This document shows, piece by piece, positions 1 to 9,531 of a DNA stretch of 64,000 nucleotides; position 1 is the first letter of the stretch; the number at the start of each line of letters is the position of its first letter. A program made the position numbers and the translations under genes. This DNA comes from Helicobacter turcicus (GTDB lineage Bacteria; Campylobacterota; Campylobacteria; Campylobacterales; Helicobacteraceae): the NCBI RefSeq assembly GCF_019711685.1, contig NZ_JAIGYQ010000001.1, forward strand, positions 186,001-250,000, in the 5' to 3' direction. Below the pieces are notes generated by a model. The model saw only the letters and a list, made by a program, of their open reading frames with translations. It made no database searches and was not told the origin of the DNA.

Positions 1-433
1 TTTCTTCTTTTAGGCTTAATTGATATTTTGCTTGTTTTGCTAATAATTCCAAGTAATACGTATAACCCTTTGCACTCTCCATAAACTCCTGCTTTTTAGT
101 GTTTTCAAGCGCATTAAATTCTAGCTCAAAAAATAATAAAAACTCTTGTGCTTTATTGACCTCCATTTCACATTCTGCATAAAATGCCCCCTCTTGCGTG
201 TTAGACGCAAAACACAAAAAAGCATAAGTCATAATGCTCGAAAGCTCTTCACAGAGTTTTTCATATTCTTTTAGACATTGATAAAAAGATTCTCCATTTA
301 ACGTATTAAGATTATTTTTATATTGCTTTTGAAAAGCTTGTGTCTTGTAAATTGCATTTTGCATTGCCTCTTTAAGAGTTTCTTTGTTATCAAAAAGCGG
401 TTTTAGATTCCATATATCTTGTGTGCTTGCCAT
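1..433 (-). CDS. pepF: Oligoendopeptidase F, M3 family, N-terminal part (cut by window edge)
   Basis: Only the first 144 residues are present; the reading frame is still open at base 1. The start at 433 (MASTQDIWNLKPLFDN) has an AAAGGA Shine-Dalgarno seven to ten bases upstream. The sequence matches the helical N-terminal region of PepF-type M3 metallopeptidases, which begin with a W-[DN]-L-x-x-L/F pattern and continue with long amphipathic helices. The zinc-binding HExxH domain lies beyond the window, so the catalytic site cannot be checked. M3 oligopeptidases degrade short peptides in the cytoplasm. It lies downstream of groEL on the same strand but 265 bases away, behind a probable terminator, so it is likely transcribed on its own. 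Family assignment rests on recognition of the N-terminal region only. Confidence 0.75.
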   Translation of the reverse strand, partial: MASTQDIWNLKPLFDNKETLKEAMQNAIYKTQAFQKQYKNNLNTLNGESFYQCLKEYEKLCEELSSIMTYAFLCFASNTQEGAFYAECEMEVNKAQEFLLFFELEFNALENTKKQEFMESAKGYTYYLELLAKQAKYQLSLKEE

Positions 434-457
434 AAAATTCCTTTAAATTTTTAAGAA

Positions 458-463
458 ATTCTA
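458..463 (-). promoter_or_regulatory. Candidate -10 box for pepF
   Basis: TAGAAT read on the minus strand, about 25 bases before the pepF start codon. There is no convincing -35 box, which is usual for Helicobacter sigma-80 promoters. Weak call based on position and similarity to TATAAT. Confidence 0.3.
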
Positions 464-652
464 CACCAACTGCACTTAATTTTGCGAGATTACATTTTTT
501 ATTTCTTTTAAAATCCAAAAAGGATTCCACAAATTGTGTGTATTTTTAGCTTAAATATTCCCTAATTACCTTCTATTAAAACTAAAAAACAAAGTAGATT
601 TCACTTGTATAAAGAAGTGTGGAGATTGCAGATTATTATTAAAAATTTTCTA

Positions 653-670
653 AACTCCCCTTTGGGAGTT
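653..670 (-). terminator. Probable groEL terminator hairpin
   Basis: A seven-base perfect stem (AACTCCC/GGGAGTT) with a four-base loop lies about 30 bases beyond the groEL stop. On the minus strand it is followed by an A/T-rich stretch but not a clean T run. Between the stop and the stem lie nine A and eight G (plus strand, 678-694). Confidence 0.5.
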
Positions 671-698
671 CTTTAAGAAAAAAAAAGGGGGGGGTGGA

Positions 699-2628
<1,930 letters not shown>

Positions 2629-2667
2629 AAGGATTACCTCCAAAAAATTTATTTTTTAAAACGCGGA

Positions 2668-2696
2668 ATTATAATGATTTTTTTGAAGCTTGTCAA
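2668..2696 (-). promoter_or_regulatory. groESL promoter, perfect sigma-70-type consensus
   Basis: Read on the minus strand: TTGACA at 2696-2691, a 17-base spacer, and TATAAT at 2673-2668, about 40 bases before the groES start. Both hexamers and the spacing match the vegetative consensus exactly, which is rare in this genus. No CIRCE element (TTAGCACTC-N9-GAGTGCTAA) was found between promoter and gene. Confidence 0.85.
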
Positions 2697-2723
2697 TACA
2701 TTTAGTTAAAAAATTCATATTAC

Positions 2724-2742
2724 TTTAGCCATATTGACTAAA
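2724..2742. promoter_or_regulatory. Imperfect 19-bp palindrome between groES and aspC promoters
   Basis: TTTAGnCAnnnTGnCTAAA forms a dyad centred at 2733. It overlaps the putative -35 region of the aspartate aminotransferase promoter and lies about 28 bases upstream of the groES -35 box. The position suits an operator for one or both divergent promoters. No matching family of sites is recognised, so the role is inferred from geometry only. Confidence 0.35.
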
Positions 2743-2754
2743 TATTAATTAGCT

Positions 2755-2760
2755 TATAAT
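2755..2760 (+). promoter_or_regulatory. Candidate -10 box for the aspartate aminotransferase gene
   Basis: TATAAT on the plus strand, with TTGACT 15 bases upstream (2734-2739). The spacing is short, but the -10 is perfect. It would give a leader of roughly 120 bases before the start at 2889, containing a small open frame. Confidence 0.5.
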
Positions 2761-2788
2761 ACTAATATTTTAATTTTTATGCTAGGAC

Positions 2789-2872
2789 ATGCAGAATCCA
2801 AAAGCTATCACAGCCTTAAGTTTTAGTGTCAATAAAGGAAAAAAGTTATATTCTCTCTTTTTCAAAATTTAA
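2789..2872 (+). CDS. Possible 27-codon leader ORF upstream of aspC
   Basis: An ATG preceded by AGGA opens a 27-residue frame (MQNPKAITALSFSVNKG...) that stops 16 bases before the aminotransferase start. It lies in the presumed leader between the TATAAT at 2755 and aspC. The composition is Lys/Ser/Phe rich with no run of a single amino acid typical of attenuation peptides. No homologue is known to me; it may be chance. Confidence 0.25.
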   Translation: MQNPKAITALSFSVNKGKKLYSLFFKI

Positions 2873-2888
2873 CCGCTTAGGAGCCATT

Positions 2889-4058
2889 ATGCAAGCCCAT
2901 TATGCAAATCGCGTTACAAACCTTTCAGAATCCATTACAATTGCTATTAGCTCATTAGCAAGAGAACTAAAAGCTCAAGGAAAAGATATTCTTTCATTCT
3001 CTGCAGGTGAACCAGATTTTGATACACCACAAGTTGTTAAAGAGGGTGCAATTAAGGCAATACAAGAAGGCTTTACTAAATATACTGCGACTGCTGGGAT
3101 TCCAGAGTTGCTTAGTGCAATTAGTGAAAAACTTGCAAGAGATAATAACCTTAATTACTCTGCAAAAGAAATTATCGTTAATAGCGGAGCAAAACATTCG
3201 CTTTTTAATATCTTTCAAGCTCTAATTGATAAAGACGATGAAGTGATTATTCCAAGTCCTTATTGGGTAACCTACCCAGAGCTTGTAACATTTAGCAATG
3301 GCAAAAATGTATTCATAAAGACAACACAAGCTAATAATTTCAAAATCACCATAGAACAATTAAAAGCCGTTATAACACCAAAGACAAAAATGCTCATTCT
3401 AACAACCCCTTCAAATCCTACTGGTATGGTATATTCCCGCCAAGAGCTAGAGGCAATCGGAGAAGTGTTAAAGGATACAAATATTTGGGTGCTAAGTGAT
3501 GAAATTTATGAGAAGCTTGTTTATGATGGGACATTTACTTCTGCAGGTAGCATCAGCAATGATATGCTAGAGCGAACGATTACGGTTAATGGGCTAAGTA
3601 AGGCTTTAGCTATGACAGGTTGGAGAATGGGCTATCTAGCTAGCAAAGATCAAAAACTTTGTAAGCTTATTAATGGATTCCAAAGTCAATCCCTCTCTAA
3701 TATCAACTCTATCACTCAAAAAGCAGCGATTGTCGGGCTTAATGGCAGTGCTGATAAAGACATTGAAAATATGCGTATAGCTTTCAAACAAAGACGTGAT
3801 TTTGCATGTGAGAAGATGAATGCCATTAAGGGTTTAAATGTTATTAAGCCAGATGGAGCGTTTTATCTCTTTGTAAATTGTAGCGCAATCACTAAAGATT
3901 CTATGCAGTTTTGCAAAGACTTGCTAGAACAGGTGGGTGTGGCGACGGTTCCCGGTATTGGCTTTGGAATGGACGGATACTTTAGATTCTCTTTTGCAAC
4001 AGATTTAAAAAGTATTGAAAAAGGAATCCAAAGGATTGCAGATTTTATCAAAGGTTAA
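2889..4058 (+). CDS. aspC: Aspartate aminotransferase, class I PLP-dependent
   Basis: 389 residues, the normal length for the AspB/AAT subfamily of fold-type I aminotransferases. It interconverts aspartate and oxaloacetate with glutamate/2-oxoglutarate in the cytoplasm. The PLP-binding lysine is K238 in NGLSKALAMTGWRMGY. NPTG (TTPSNPTGMVY), the SDEIYEKLVY aspartate motif and the C-terminal FRFSF substrate-arginine motif are visible. The frame is open 21 codons upstream, but MQAHYANRV is the family start and AGGAG sits six bases before the ATG at 2889. Monocistronic: divergent from groES and convergent with the methylase-like gene. Some relatives also accept prephenate or aromatic substrates; this cannot be settled here. 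Confidence 0.9.
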   Translation: MQAHYANRVTNLSESITIAISSLARELKAQGKDILSFSAGEPDFDTPQVVKEGAIKAIQEGFTKYTATAGIPELLSAISEKLARDNNLNYSAKEIIVNSGAKHSLFNIFQALIDKDDEVIIPSPYWVTYPELVTFSNGKNVFIKTTQANNFKITIEQLKAVITPKTKMLILTTPSNPTGMVYSRQELEAIGEVLKDTNIWVLSDEIYEKLVYDGTFTSAGSISNDMLERTITVNGLSKALAMTGWRMGYLASKDQKLCKLINGFQSQSLSNINSITQKAAIVGLNGSADKDIENMRIAFKQRRDFACEKMNAIKGLNVIKPDGAFYLFVNCSAITKDSMQFCKDLLEQVGVATVPGIGFGMDGYFRFSFATDLKSIEKGIQRIADFIKG

Positions 4059-4081
4059 AGCAAACTCCAGCTTTTAAACCC

Positions 4082-4119
4082 TTGTAACTATGGAATCTTT
4101 TTGAATTCCAAAGTTACAA
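4082..4119. terminator. Bidirectional terminator between aspC and the methylase-like gene
   Basis: A 14-pair stem (TTGTAACT-a-TGGAAT against ATTCCA-a-AGTTACAA, one A-A mismatch) with an eight-base loop lies between two convergent genes. It is followed by AACTTTTTAAAAAG. It can serve both strands. Confidence 0.7.
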
Positions 4120-4165
4120 AACTTTTTAAAAAGATAAGATTACAATCTATTTTAGATTCCGTATT

Positions 4166-5809
4166 TTAAAAACCTAATAAAGCTTTTGCGCTCTCTACAT
4201 CTCTAGCAATACTCTCTCCGTATTCACATAGTTTCTTAAAGTTTGTGTTATACGTTACTAAGGAATCCAAAAAGCTTTTTGGCAATTCTAGTGTTTTAAT
4301 CTCCTTTTCACTCACACGCTCATTATGGCTTAGATAAAAACGTTTTAATATCTCTCGTCCAGCTTTACTTAAAAAGTAAAAATATAGTGCCTTTGCAACT
4401 TTAGAATCCTTAAAACGTAACACCAAGATTCCAGCATTAGCAAGCACAATTTTATTCTCTGCTTCCTTGCCAATAATCGCAACTTTTGGAGTTACACCGC
4501 GCATAGAGAGCAAGACATCAAAAGGCTTAATCTTTAGGGTCTTTAATTGCGCACTATTTGTTTTTAAAGTGGAATCGCAAAATGTATCACTAAAACCATA
4601 CATACTAAAATCTTTAATTCCAAAATCATAGCAGGACACTAAATCACTATCTCTTCTAGAAGCAATGCGCACACCTCTATACGCACTTTCTAAAAGCTCT
4701 CCTAAAAGTATTTGCGCATCGCTTTGTTCCTTATAAGAACGGGGATTAGTGCCCTTAATTTTCTCATATTCTACAAAGTTAGAATACTGCGTGTTCTGTT
4801 TAGAAAAATACAAATCTAAAATCTCTTCAAGGTTAATGAGTTTGTGGTATTTACCCTCTTTTAGATAAAAGCTACTTACATCAAGCAATAAACAGCGCTT
4901 GTTCGCATGTGAGATGACGAACAAAGAATACGACTCTGCTTTATAGGGGAAAATATTATCTGGTAGCTCAATAATGGATTCTAATAATCCATGATCAAGC
5001 AAATATTCACACAATCGCTCCCCTACGCCCTTATTTAAAAGTGCTGTGCGCACAATAAATACTGCCTTTTTCTTAAAGCGCATCAGAGAATAATCTATAA
5101 ATGGAATCTCTAAAGCGGTTTTGCTATAAGGAGCAAGTTGCGATTCTTTTGGTGCTTTGATATTTAAGTGGTTAAGTAAAGGCGGATGACAAAAGACTTT
5201 ATCAAATTTAAATTCTGTGGTAAAAGGCTCACTAAAAATATCCCCTATGCTTAGGGAACAGGTTTTAAACTCTAATAGCAACGCAAGTGCTTTAACAATA
5301 CGGATTGCCTTTGGATTAATATCCATACCATAAAATGCACAATCTTTAGAATACACATTGAGTTGCAAAAGCCACGACCCTAGCCCACAGCAAGGATTAT
5401 AAACACTCTCTCCTTTCTTCACATCTAAGATTCCGCACACTAGAGCATTAACTTCTAGTGATGTGGCATATTCATATAACTTTAGAATTGTTTTTTGCAT
5501 TGTAATAGCTTGAATAAACTCTCCTAAAGAAAGTGCTTGAATCTTAAAATCATGCAAAGATTTCAAAATTTTTTTGTAATTTAGGTCAAGATGGAATCCA
5601 AAAGGTTCTAAGCCTAGCGATTCCAAATAAGCCTTAAAGTCCTCTAAGGCTTTCTCTTTATTTTTTTGGGATAGGAACATATTGCTTTGAGACTTGTTTT
5701 GCGTAAATAGCAAAAACTCTAAAGTGAGATACAAAACATCAAAATTATCTTCATGGTATTTTTGAATGTAATTAAAAACTTGCAGCAACTCTTTCATGGT
5801 TTTACTCAC
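4166..5809 (-). CDS. N6-adenine methylase-like protein with HsdS-like C-terminus
   Basis: 547 residues from the GTG at 5809 (or 543 from the ATG at 5797). The N-terminal ~100 residues are helical. An SAM-binding motif I-like stretch is VYNPCCGLGSWLLQL (136-150), followed by GMDIN (161-165). Where N6-adenine methylases have (N/D/S)PP(Y/F/W) this protein has HPPL (208-211), in context FDKVFCHPPLLNH, so catalysis is doubtful. Residues ~400-540 resemble a type I specificity subunit half: KPFDVLLSMRGVTPKVAII, then an LYFYFLSKAGREIL helix and a final coiled region. Overall it looks like an M-S fusion without a nuclease. It is the last gene of the operon behind the ZorA/ZorB-like pair. If a 23-codon ORF upstream is real, its stop overlaps the GTG as GTGA, which would suit coupling. 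Either a degenerate methylase acting as a DNA-recognition subunit or an active enzyme with an unusual motif. Confidence 0.65.
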   Translation of the reverse strand: MSKTMKELLQVFNYIQKYHEDNFDVLYLTLEFLLFTQNKSQSNMFLSQKNKEKALEDFKAYLESLGLEPFGFHLDLNYKKILKSLHDFKIQALSLGEFIQAITMQKTILKLYEYATSLEVNALVCGILDVKKGESVYNPCCGLGSWLLQLNVYSKDCAFYGMDINPKAIRIVKALALLLEFKTCSLSIGDIFSEPFTTEFKFDKVFCHPPLLNHLNIKAPKESQLAPYSKTALEIPFIDYSLMRFKKKAVFIVRTALLNKGVGERLCEYLLDHGLLESIIELPDNIFPYKAESYSLFVISHANKRCLLLDVSSFYLKEGKYHKLINLEEILDLYFSKQNTQYSNFVEYEKIKGTNPRSYKEQSDAQILLGELLESAYRGVRIASRRDSDLVSCYDFGIKDFSMYGFSDTFCDSTLKTNSAQLKTLKIKPFDVLLSMRGVTPKVAIIGKEAENKIVLANAGILVLRFKDSKVAKALYFYFLSKAGREILKRFYLSHNERVSEKEIKTLELPKSFLDSLVTYNTNFKKLCEYGESIARDVESAKALLGF

Positions 5810-5877
5810 ACATTTGGTAAATATTTTATGAGACTACTAACTAGATTCCAAAATTTACCCAAACCATCACTAATCAT
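5806..5877 (-). CDS. Possible 23-codon coupling ORF between zorB-like and methylase-like genes
   Basis: ATG at 5877 opens MISDGLGKFWNLVSSLIKYL... and ends in a TGA that overlaps the GTG start of the methylase-like gene by four bases (GTGA). It begins four bases after the zorB-like stop. The AGGA nearby is only two bases from the ATG, which is a weak ribosome site. It could be a coupling peptide, the true N-terminus of the methylase separated by a frameshift, or chance. Confidence 0.25.
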   Translation of the reverse strand: MISDGLGKFWNLVSSLIKYLPNV

Positions 5878-5881
5878 TATC

Positions 5882-6679
5882 CTATCGAACATAATCCTCC
5901 CTTTTTGTTGTATTAGAATCTTCTATTGTTGTATTTTCAAGCGCATTTTCTTTTATATCTTCTCTATCTTTATTAACATCTAAAATATCCATAATCTTTT
6001 GGTTGCTTTTTGTGATTGCCTTAAATTCTACGCGACGCGATAATTCTGGTGTCTCTAAAGGCTTAGCAAAAGAAAGACCATTTGCACGCAAAACTTTGAC
6101 AAGCCACTCTTTATCTGCATTAATGTTCGTATTAGAAAAACAATATTTTAACACCTCTAAAGCTCTAGCTTGTGAGAGTTCTGCGTTCCCTAAATAACGT
6201 GATTCTAATGTTTTTGCGTTCTGCCATTCTGTGGAAGTGTGTCCTTCAATTCTAATCTCTTCAATGTCTTGCTTATATTTATCTTGAGTCAAAATCCGAA
6301 TATAACGTGGAAAAAAATCATCTAAAATTTCTTGGAATCGCATTTTAACTTCCCTCTTACCCGCGTCAAATAAAATTTCAGGCTCTCTAAAGCGCACTGT
6401 GTTATCCGTATCAATCTCCGCATTCCAAGATTCTAGATTTTTAGAAAATTCCGCAATTAAATCCTTATGCAAAGCATTTTGTATATTTTCATGTGTTTTT
6501 GCAATATCACGCATTTGTTTATTAAGTTCTTTTAGCTCCGCATTTTGCAAAGCTAACTGCTTTTCTGTCTTGCTCATAACCACCATATAAGAAACGGCAA
6601 TCAGCAAGAAAATCATCATTATTCCTGCCATCATATCAGAAATACTAATCCATTCATTCCCTTTATAAGAATTTGCCAT
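5882..6679 (-). CDS. ZorB-like inner-membrane stator protein with OmpA-type peptidoglycan-binding domain
   Basis: 265 residues. The N-terminus matches the ZorB/MotB pattern: WISISDMMAGIMMIFLLIAV, with the proton-path aspartate at D15 just before a single membrane helix (~17-36). A coiled segment (37-85) follows. An OmpA-like domain then shows GHTST (146-150), LSQARALEVL (168-177) and SRRVEF (214-219). In MotB and ZorB this domain anchors the stator to peptidoglycan. A ~40-residue acidic tail follows, without family match. The start ATG at 6679 overlaps the stop of the preceding gene (TAATG), so the two are translationally coupled. By analogy with Zorya the pair would form a proton-driven ZorA-ZorB motor. 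An alternative is an uncharacterised housekeeping stator of epsilonproteobacteria. Confidence 0.75.
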   Translation of the reverse strand: MANSYKGNEWISISDMMAGIMMIFLLIAVSYMVVMSKTEKQLALQNAELKELNKQMRDIAKTHENIQNALHKDLIAEFSKNLESWNAEIDTDNTVRFREPEILFDAGKREVKMRFQEILDDFFPRYIRILTQDKYKQDIEEIRIEGHTSTEWQNAKTLESRYLGNAELSQARALEVLKYCFSNTNINADKEWLVKVLRANGLSFAKPLETPELSRRVEFKAITKSNQKIMDILDVNKDREDIKENALENTTIEDSNTTKREDYVR

Positions 6680-9330
6680 TATCCTCTAGCTCCCATTAGC
6701 TCACGGATTCTTCGTAAAAACCATTCATAATCTTGACGGAATCCTAAAGTAATATTAGAGAGCGCACTATCTAGTTCTCCTAGGGATTTGCATAATGTGT
6801 TATTAAGCTCTGTTGTTTGACTTAATGAAGTAGTAATATTTGTTTGAGTGATTTTTAAAATTGCATCAATTTCTTTACGATTATTTTCAAGAGAAAGATA
6901 AGTTTGCGTTAATGCCTCGCCTAGATTTTTTTGTAAAGCATTAAACGTATTAAGTAACTCTACACTTACATTTTTAGGAGTTTCAAGACTTTGCTTTGTA
7001 AGTAGCTCCAACATTCCTAGATAATTTGTCGCCATTTCTTGCAAGGTTGTTTTAATGTTATAATCAAGTGTCTTGTAATTTTCCATTATCTTTTGTGTAT
7101 GTGAATCTAACAAATTTGTAGAAGTTTGCAAAAGTTTTTCTGCAAATATTGCACTACTTTGGATTACTTTTTGACTATTTGCCTCAAAGCCCTTTGTAAT
7201 TTTACTTAATTCATTTTGCAAATTTACACTTAATGCTTGATGTTGTTCAACTCCAAATTTTGATAAGTCTTGAAGTTTATTTTGATATGCATTTGTAGTG
7301 TTTTTAAGATACGCACTTAGAGATTCTAATGCGTTTTTATAAGATTCCGCAAAACTAGCACGCATTTGCCCTTGCATTTCTTGCGTATGCTGTGTGGAAT
7401 CTTTTTGGAGTTGTTCTAAGCTATTAGCAAATGTTTTTACACTCTCTTGCAAGAGTGTATTTAAATTTTGGCTATAAGTTTGGTTTTGCTCCAGTAAGCT
7501 TGCTACACTTTGTCTTATGTCGTTTGTAGTGGATTCTAGGTTTTCTGTAATGGAACTTGTAGTGTCTTGAAAACTTTGACTTAAAGTTGTGTTAGTTTGC
7601 ACTAAGGATTCTTCAATGCTTCGTGTGCTTTTGCTTAAAGTTTCCGCAGTATCGTTTAATAAGGAATTTAAGGATTTAGTTGTAACAACCATTTGTGATT
7701 CTATTTCTTTGCTTAATTCCATTAAAGTATTTTTAGAATCTTCAAAATTATCCTCTAAACTCTTTGTTGTTTTTCCAAGCAATGTGTCAAAATTCAATAC
7801 CGCATTAACAATATGTTGCTCTAACGTATCAGAATTCTTACTTAAATTTTGTTGTGTTTTCTCGCTTAATTCTTGCAAATGGTAGCTTGCCTTTTCAACT
7901 ACACTTCCCATATCTTGTGTATGACGTATTAGCAAATCATCACTACGTTTAGCCTGCTCTTCAATCAAAAGCAGGGATTCCTTTTGTGCATTCTCCAAAA
8001 CTTCTAAACTTGCTTTAAAGCTATCTTTCACACCCTCTAGTCTCTCTTCAATGCTATTTTGAATGTGTGAAATCATTTCTAAATTTTTATGCTTTAATTT
8101 AGAATCGCTTTCAACAAAAGATTCTATAAAAGTAGTTAATTCCTCTTTTAAGGAATTCAAAAGATTTGTAAGTTGCTCTTTATTTTGTGTAATATACGCA
8201 CTATTAAACGCATTGAATGCCTCTTGGAGTGTAAGCAACGATTCTCTTTGTTTTTGCGAATCCTCCTCTAGTGCTTTTAAACTGCCTTCCAAAGAGTTTT
8301 GCATATTTTGTTTATACTCTTGTGCACTCTGTTCTAGAAATTCTTGCACTTCCTGTAAAGATTCCTTTGTGTAAGCTAGGGATTTGGTATGTGTAGCATC
8401 AAGGTTTTTGCTTAACTCTTCCACACCTTTAAGGGCAGATTCCGCATTTGTGTGCATACTTTCAAATCCACTTAATAATGCAGATAACTTTTCATTTTCT
8501 ATACGTGAAGCCTCAATGCTGTGCGCTAATGCGTTATAAACTTCTAATACTTCAGCATTACGACTTGCAATAAGTTCCAAAGATTCCTTAGTAGAATCAA
8601 AAGCCTTTAATGTATTTTTCAAACTACTATCAAGCCCCGCAATGGAATCCTTATAACTATTTTGCCAAACAATCATTTGCGTAACAGCATTATTTAATTC
8701 TTTAAAATTATCCCCAAATTGTTCTGTAATACGTAAATTAAAATCCTTAATAACTTCTTGTAGTGCTGCAATAAGCTCTTTACTTGCTCCTTTTGCTAAA
8801 TGGTGCATTGCTTCTTTAAGAGTAGCATTTGTGGTATTGAAGGAATTTTCTAAAGTTTTTAGATTCTCAATCTGTGTTGCTTGGTAGTGATTTTGTGATT
8901 CTAACTTTTCTTTATTTTGACTTATAACTTCTTTGAGTGCAATCCCAACATCACTTAGTGCGTCTAATTTTTCTAGTTTATCTAGTTTGCCTGCTTGCAA
9001 TGAAAAGTAGTCTAACATATTTTCAAAATCGCTCTTTACTGCCTTGCTTTTTTGCAAAATAGACAGCAAGATTGCTAATGCCATTCCCAAAATTGAAGTA
9101 TAAAAAGCAGTTTGCAGACCTGCTAAAAGCGAGGGGACAGAGTTTTCAATATGATTTACATCAAAATCTTGCAAACCTACAAAGATTCCAACAAATGTCC
9201 CTAAAACCCCTGTGCTCATAATAATAGATTTAAAATCTCTGTGTTTTTGCTTCCCATAACTATAATAGTCCCAAAATGCAAGAGCAAGCATAAAGAGCGT
9301 AAAGATTCCATTAATGAGTAGATTTTCCAT
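6679..9330 (-). CDS. ZorA-like MotA/ExbB-family motor protein with ~780-residue coiled-coil tail
   Basis: 883 residues. Three membrane helices can be seen at ~5-23, ~36-54 (GVLGTFVGIFVGL, 41-53) and ~66-92 (AGLQTAFYTSILGMALAI). These match the MotA/TolQ/ExbB channel core as arranged in ZorA. From ~100 to the end the protein is almost entirely Leu/Ser/Glu/Gln/Lys coiled coil with no other domain. In Zorya, ZorA has this layout: a five-subunit channel around two ZorB with a long cytoplasmic tail proposed to signal phage infection to effectors. The ATG at 9330 has AAGGA six bases upstream and lies 15 bases behind the 58-residue membrane ORF. Internal near-repeats of about 30-60 residues (SLEQLQ, ESLLQ types) look like heptad periodicity rather than true duplications. 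Function as defence is inferred. Confidence 0.75.
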   Translation of the reverse strand: MENLLINGIFTLFMLALAFWDYYSYGKQKHRDFKSIIMSTGVLGTFVGIFVGLQDFDVNHIENSVPSLLAGLQTAFYTSILGMALAILLSILQKSKAVKSDFENMLDYFSLQAGKLDKLEKLDALSDVGIALKEVISQNKEKLESQNHYQATQIENLKTLENSFNTTNATLKEAMHHLAKGASKELIAALQEVIKDFNLRITEQFGDNFKELNNAVTQMIVWQNSYKDSIAGLDSSLKNTLKAFDSTKESLELIASRNAEVLEVYNALAHSIEASRIENEKLSALLSGFESMHTNAESALKGVEELSKNLDATHTKSLAYTKESLQEVQEFLEQSAQEYKQNMQNSLEGSLKALEEDSQKQRESLLTLQEAFNAFNSAYITQNKEQLTNLLNSLKEELTTFIESFVESDSKLKHKNLEMISHIQNSIEERLEGVKDSFKASLEVLENAQKESLLLIEEQAKRSDDLLIRHTQDMGSVVEKASYHLQELSEKTQQNLSKNSDTLEQHIVNAVLNFDTLLGKTTKSLEDNFEDSKNTLMELSKEIESQMVVTTKSLNSLLNDTAETLSKSTRSIEESLVQTNTTLSQSFQDTTSSITENLESTTNDIRQSVASLLEQNQTYSQNLNTLLQESVKTFANSLEQLQKDSTQHTQEMQGQMRASFAESYKNALESLSAYLKNTTNAYQNKLQDLSKFGVEQHQALSVNLQNELSKITKGFEANSQKVIQSSAIFAEKLLQTSTNLLDSHTQKIMENYKTLDYNIKTTLQEMATNYLGMLELLTKQSLETPKNVSVELLNTFNALQKNLGEALTQTYLSLENNRKEIDAILKITQTNITTSLSQTTELNNTLCKSLGELDSALSNITLGFRQDYEWFLRRIRELMGARG

Positions 9331-9345
9331 AACTTTCCTTCTCTT

Positions 9346-9522
9346 TTATTTTTTCTTTTTCTTTTGTGTATCAAATCTATCATCATCTAGCCAATCTGGC
9401 TTTTGAATTTGTGAGCCTTTACGATTCGCATAATATAGCACAAAGCGAATGGCAAGCACAATTATCAAAAAAGTAACAACAGCTGAAATTAGTGTAGATA
9501 AATCATAACTATCTATTAACAA
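9346..9522 (-). CDS. 58-residue single-pass membrane protein between exbD and zorA-like gene
   Basis: Starts with TTG at 9522, with AAGGAG five bases upstream (9528-9533), nine bases after the exbD stop, and ends 15 bases before the zorA-like start. The protein is one N-terminal membrane helix (STLISAVVTFLIIVLAIRFV), then a charged tail containing KPDWLDDDRFDTQ and ending in five lysines. Its size and TTG start make it easy for gene callers to miss. The near-perfect ribosome site and tight packing in the operon argue that it is translated. A role as a small subunit of either ExbBD or the ZorAB-like complex is inference from position. Confidence 0.65.
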   Translation of the reverse strand: MLIDSYDLSTLISAVVTFLIIVLAIRFVLYYANRKGSQIQKPDWLDDDRFDTQKKKKK

Positions 9523-9531
9523 ATGTTCTCC

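Noticed and set aside
678-694. Nine A plus eight G next to the groEL stop as a phase-variation tract
   Set aside because: It lies just after the groEL stop, outside any coding sequence, and over 250 bases from pepF behind a hairpin, so length change has no evident effect.
6679-9330. The long-tailed protein as an ordinary flagellar MotA or as a chemoreceptor
   Set aside because: It lacks the four-helix MotA layout and MotA cytoplasmic charge motifs, has no MCP hairpin signature, and its three N-terminal helices carry the MotA/TolQ/ExbB channel pattern.
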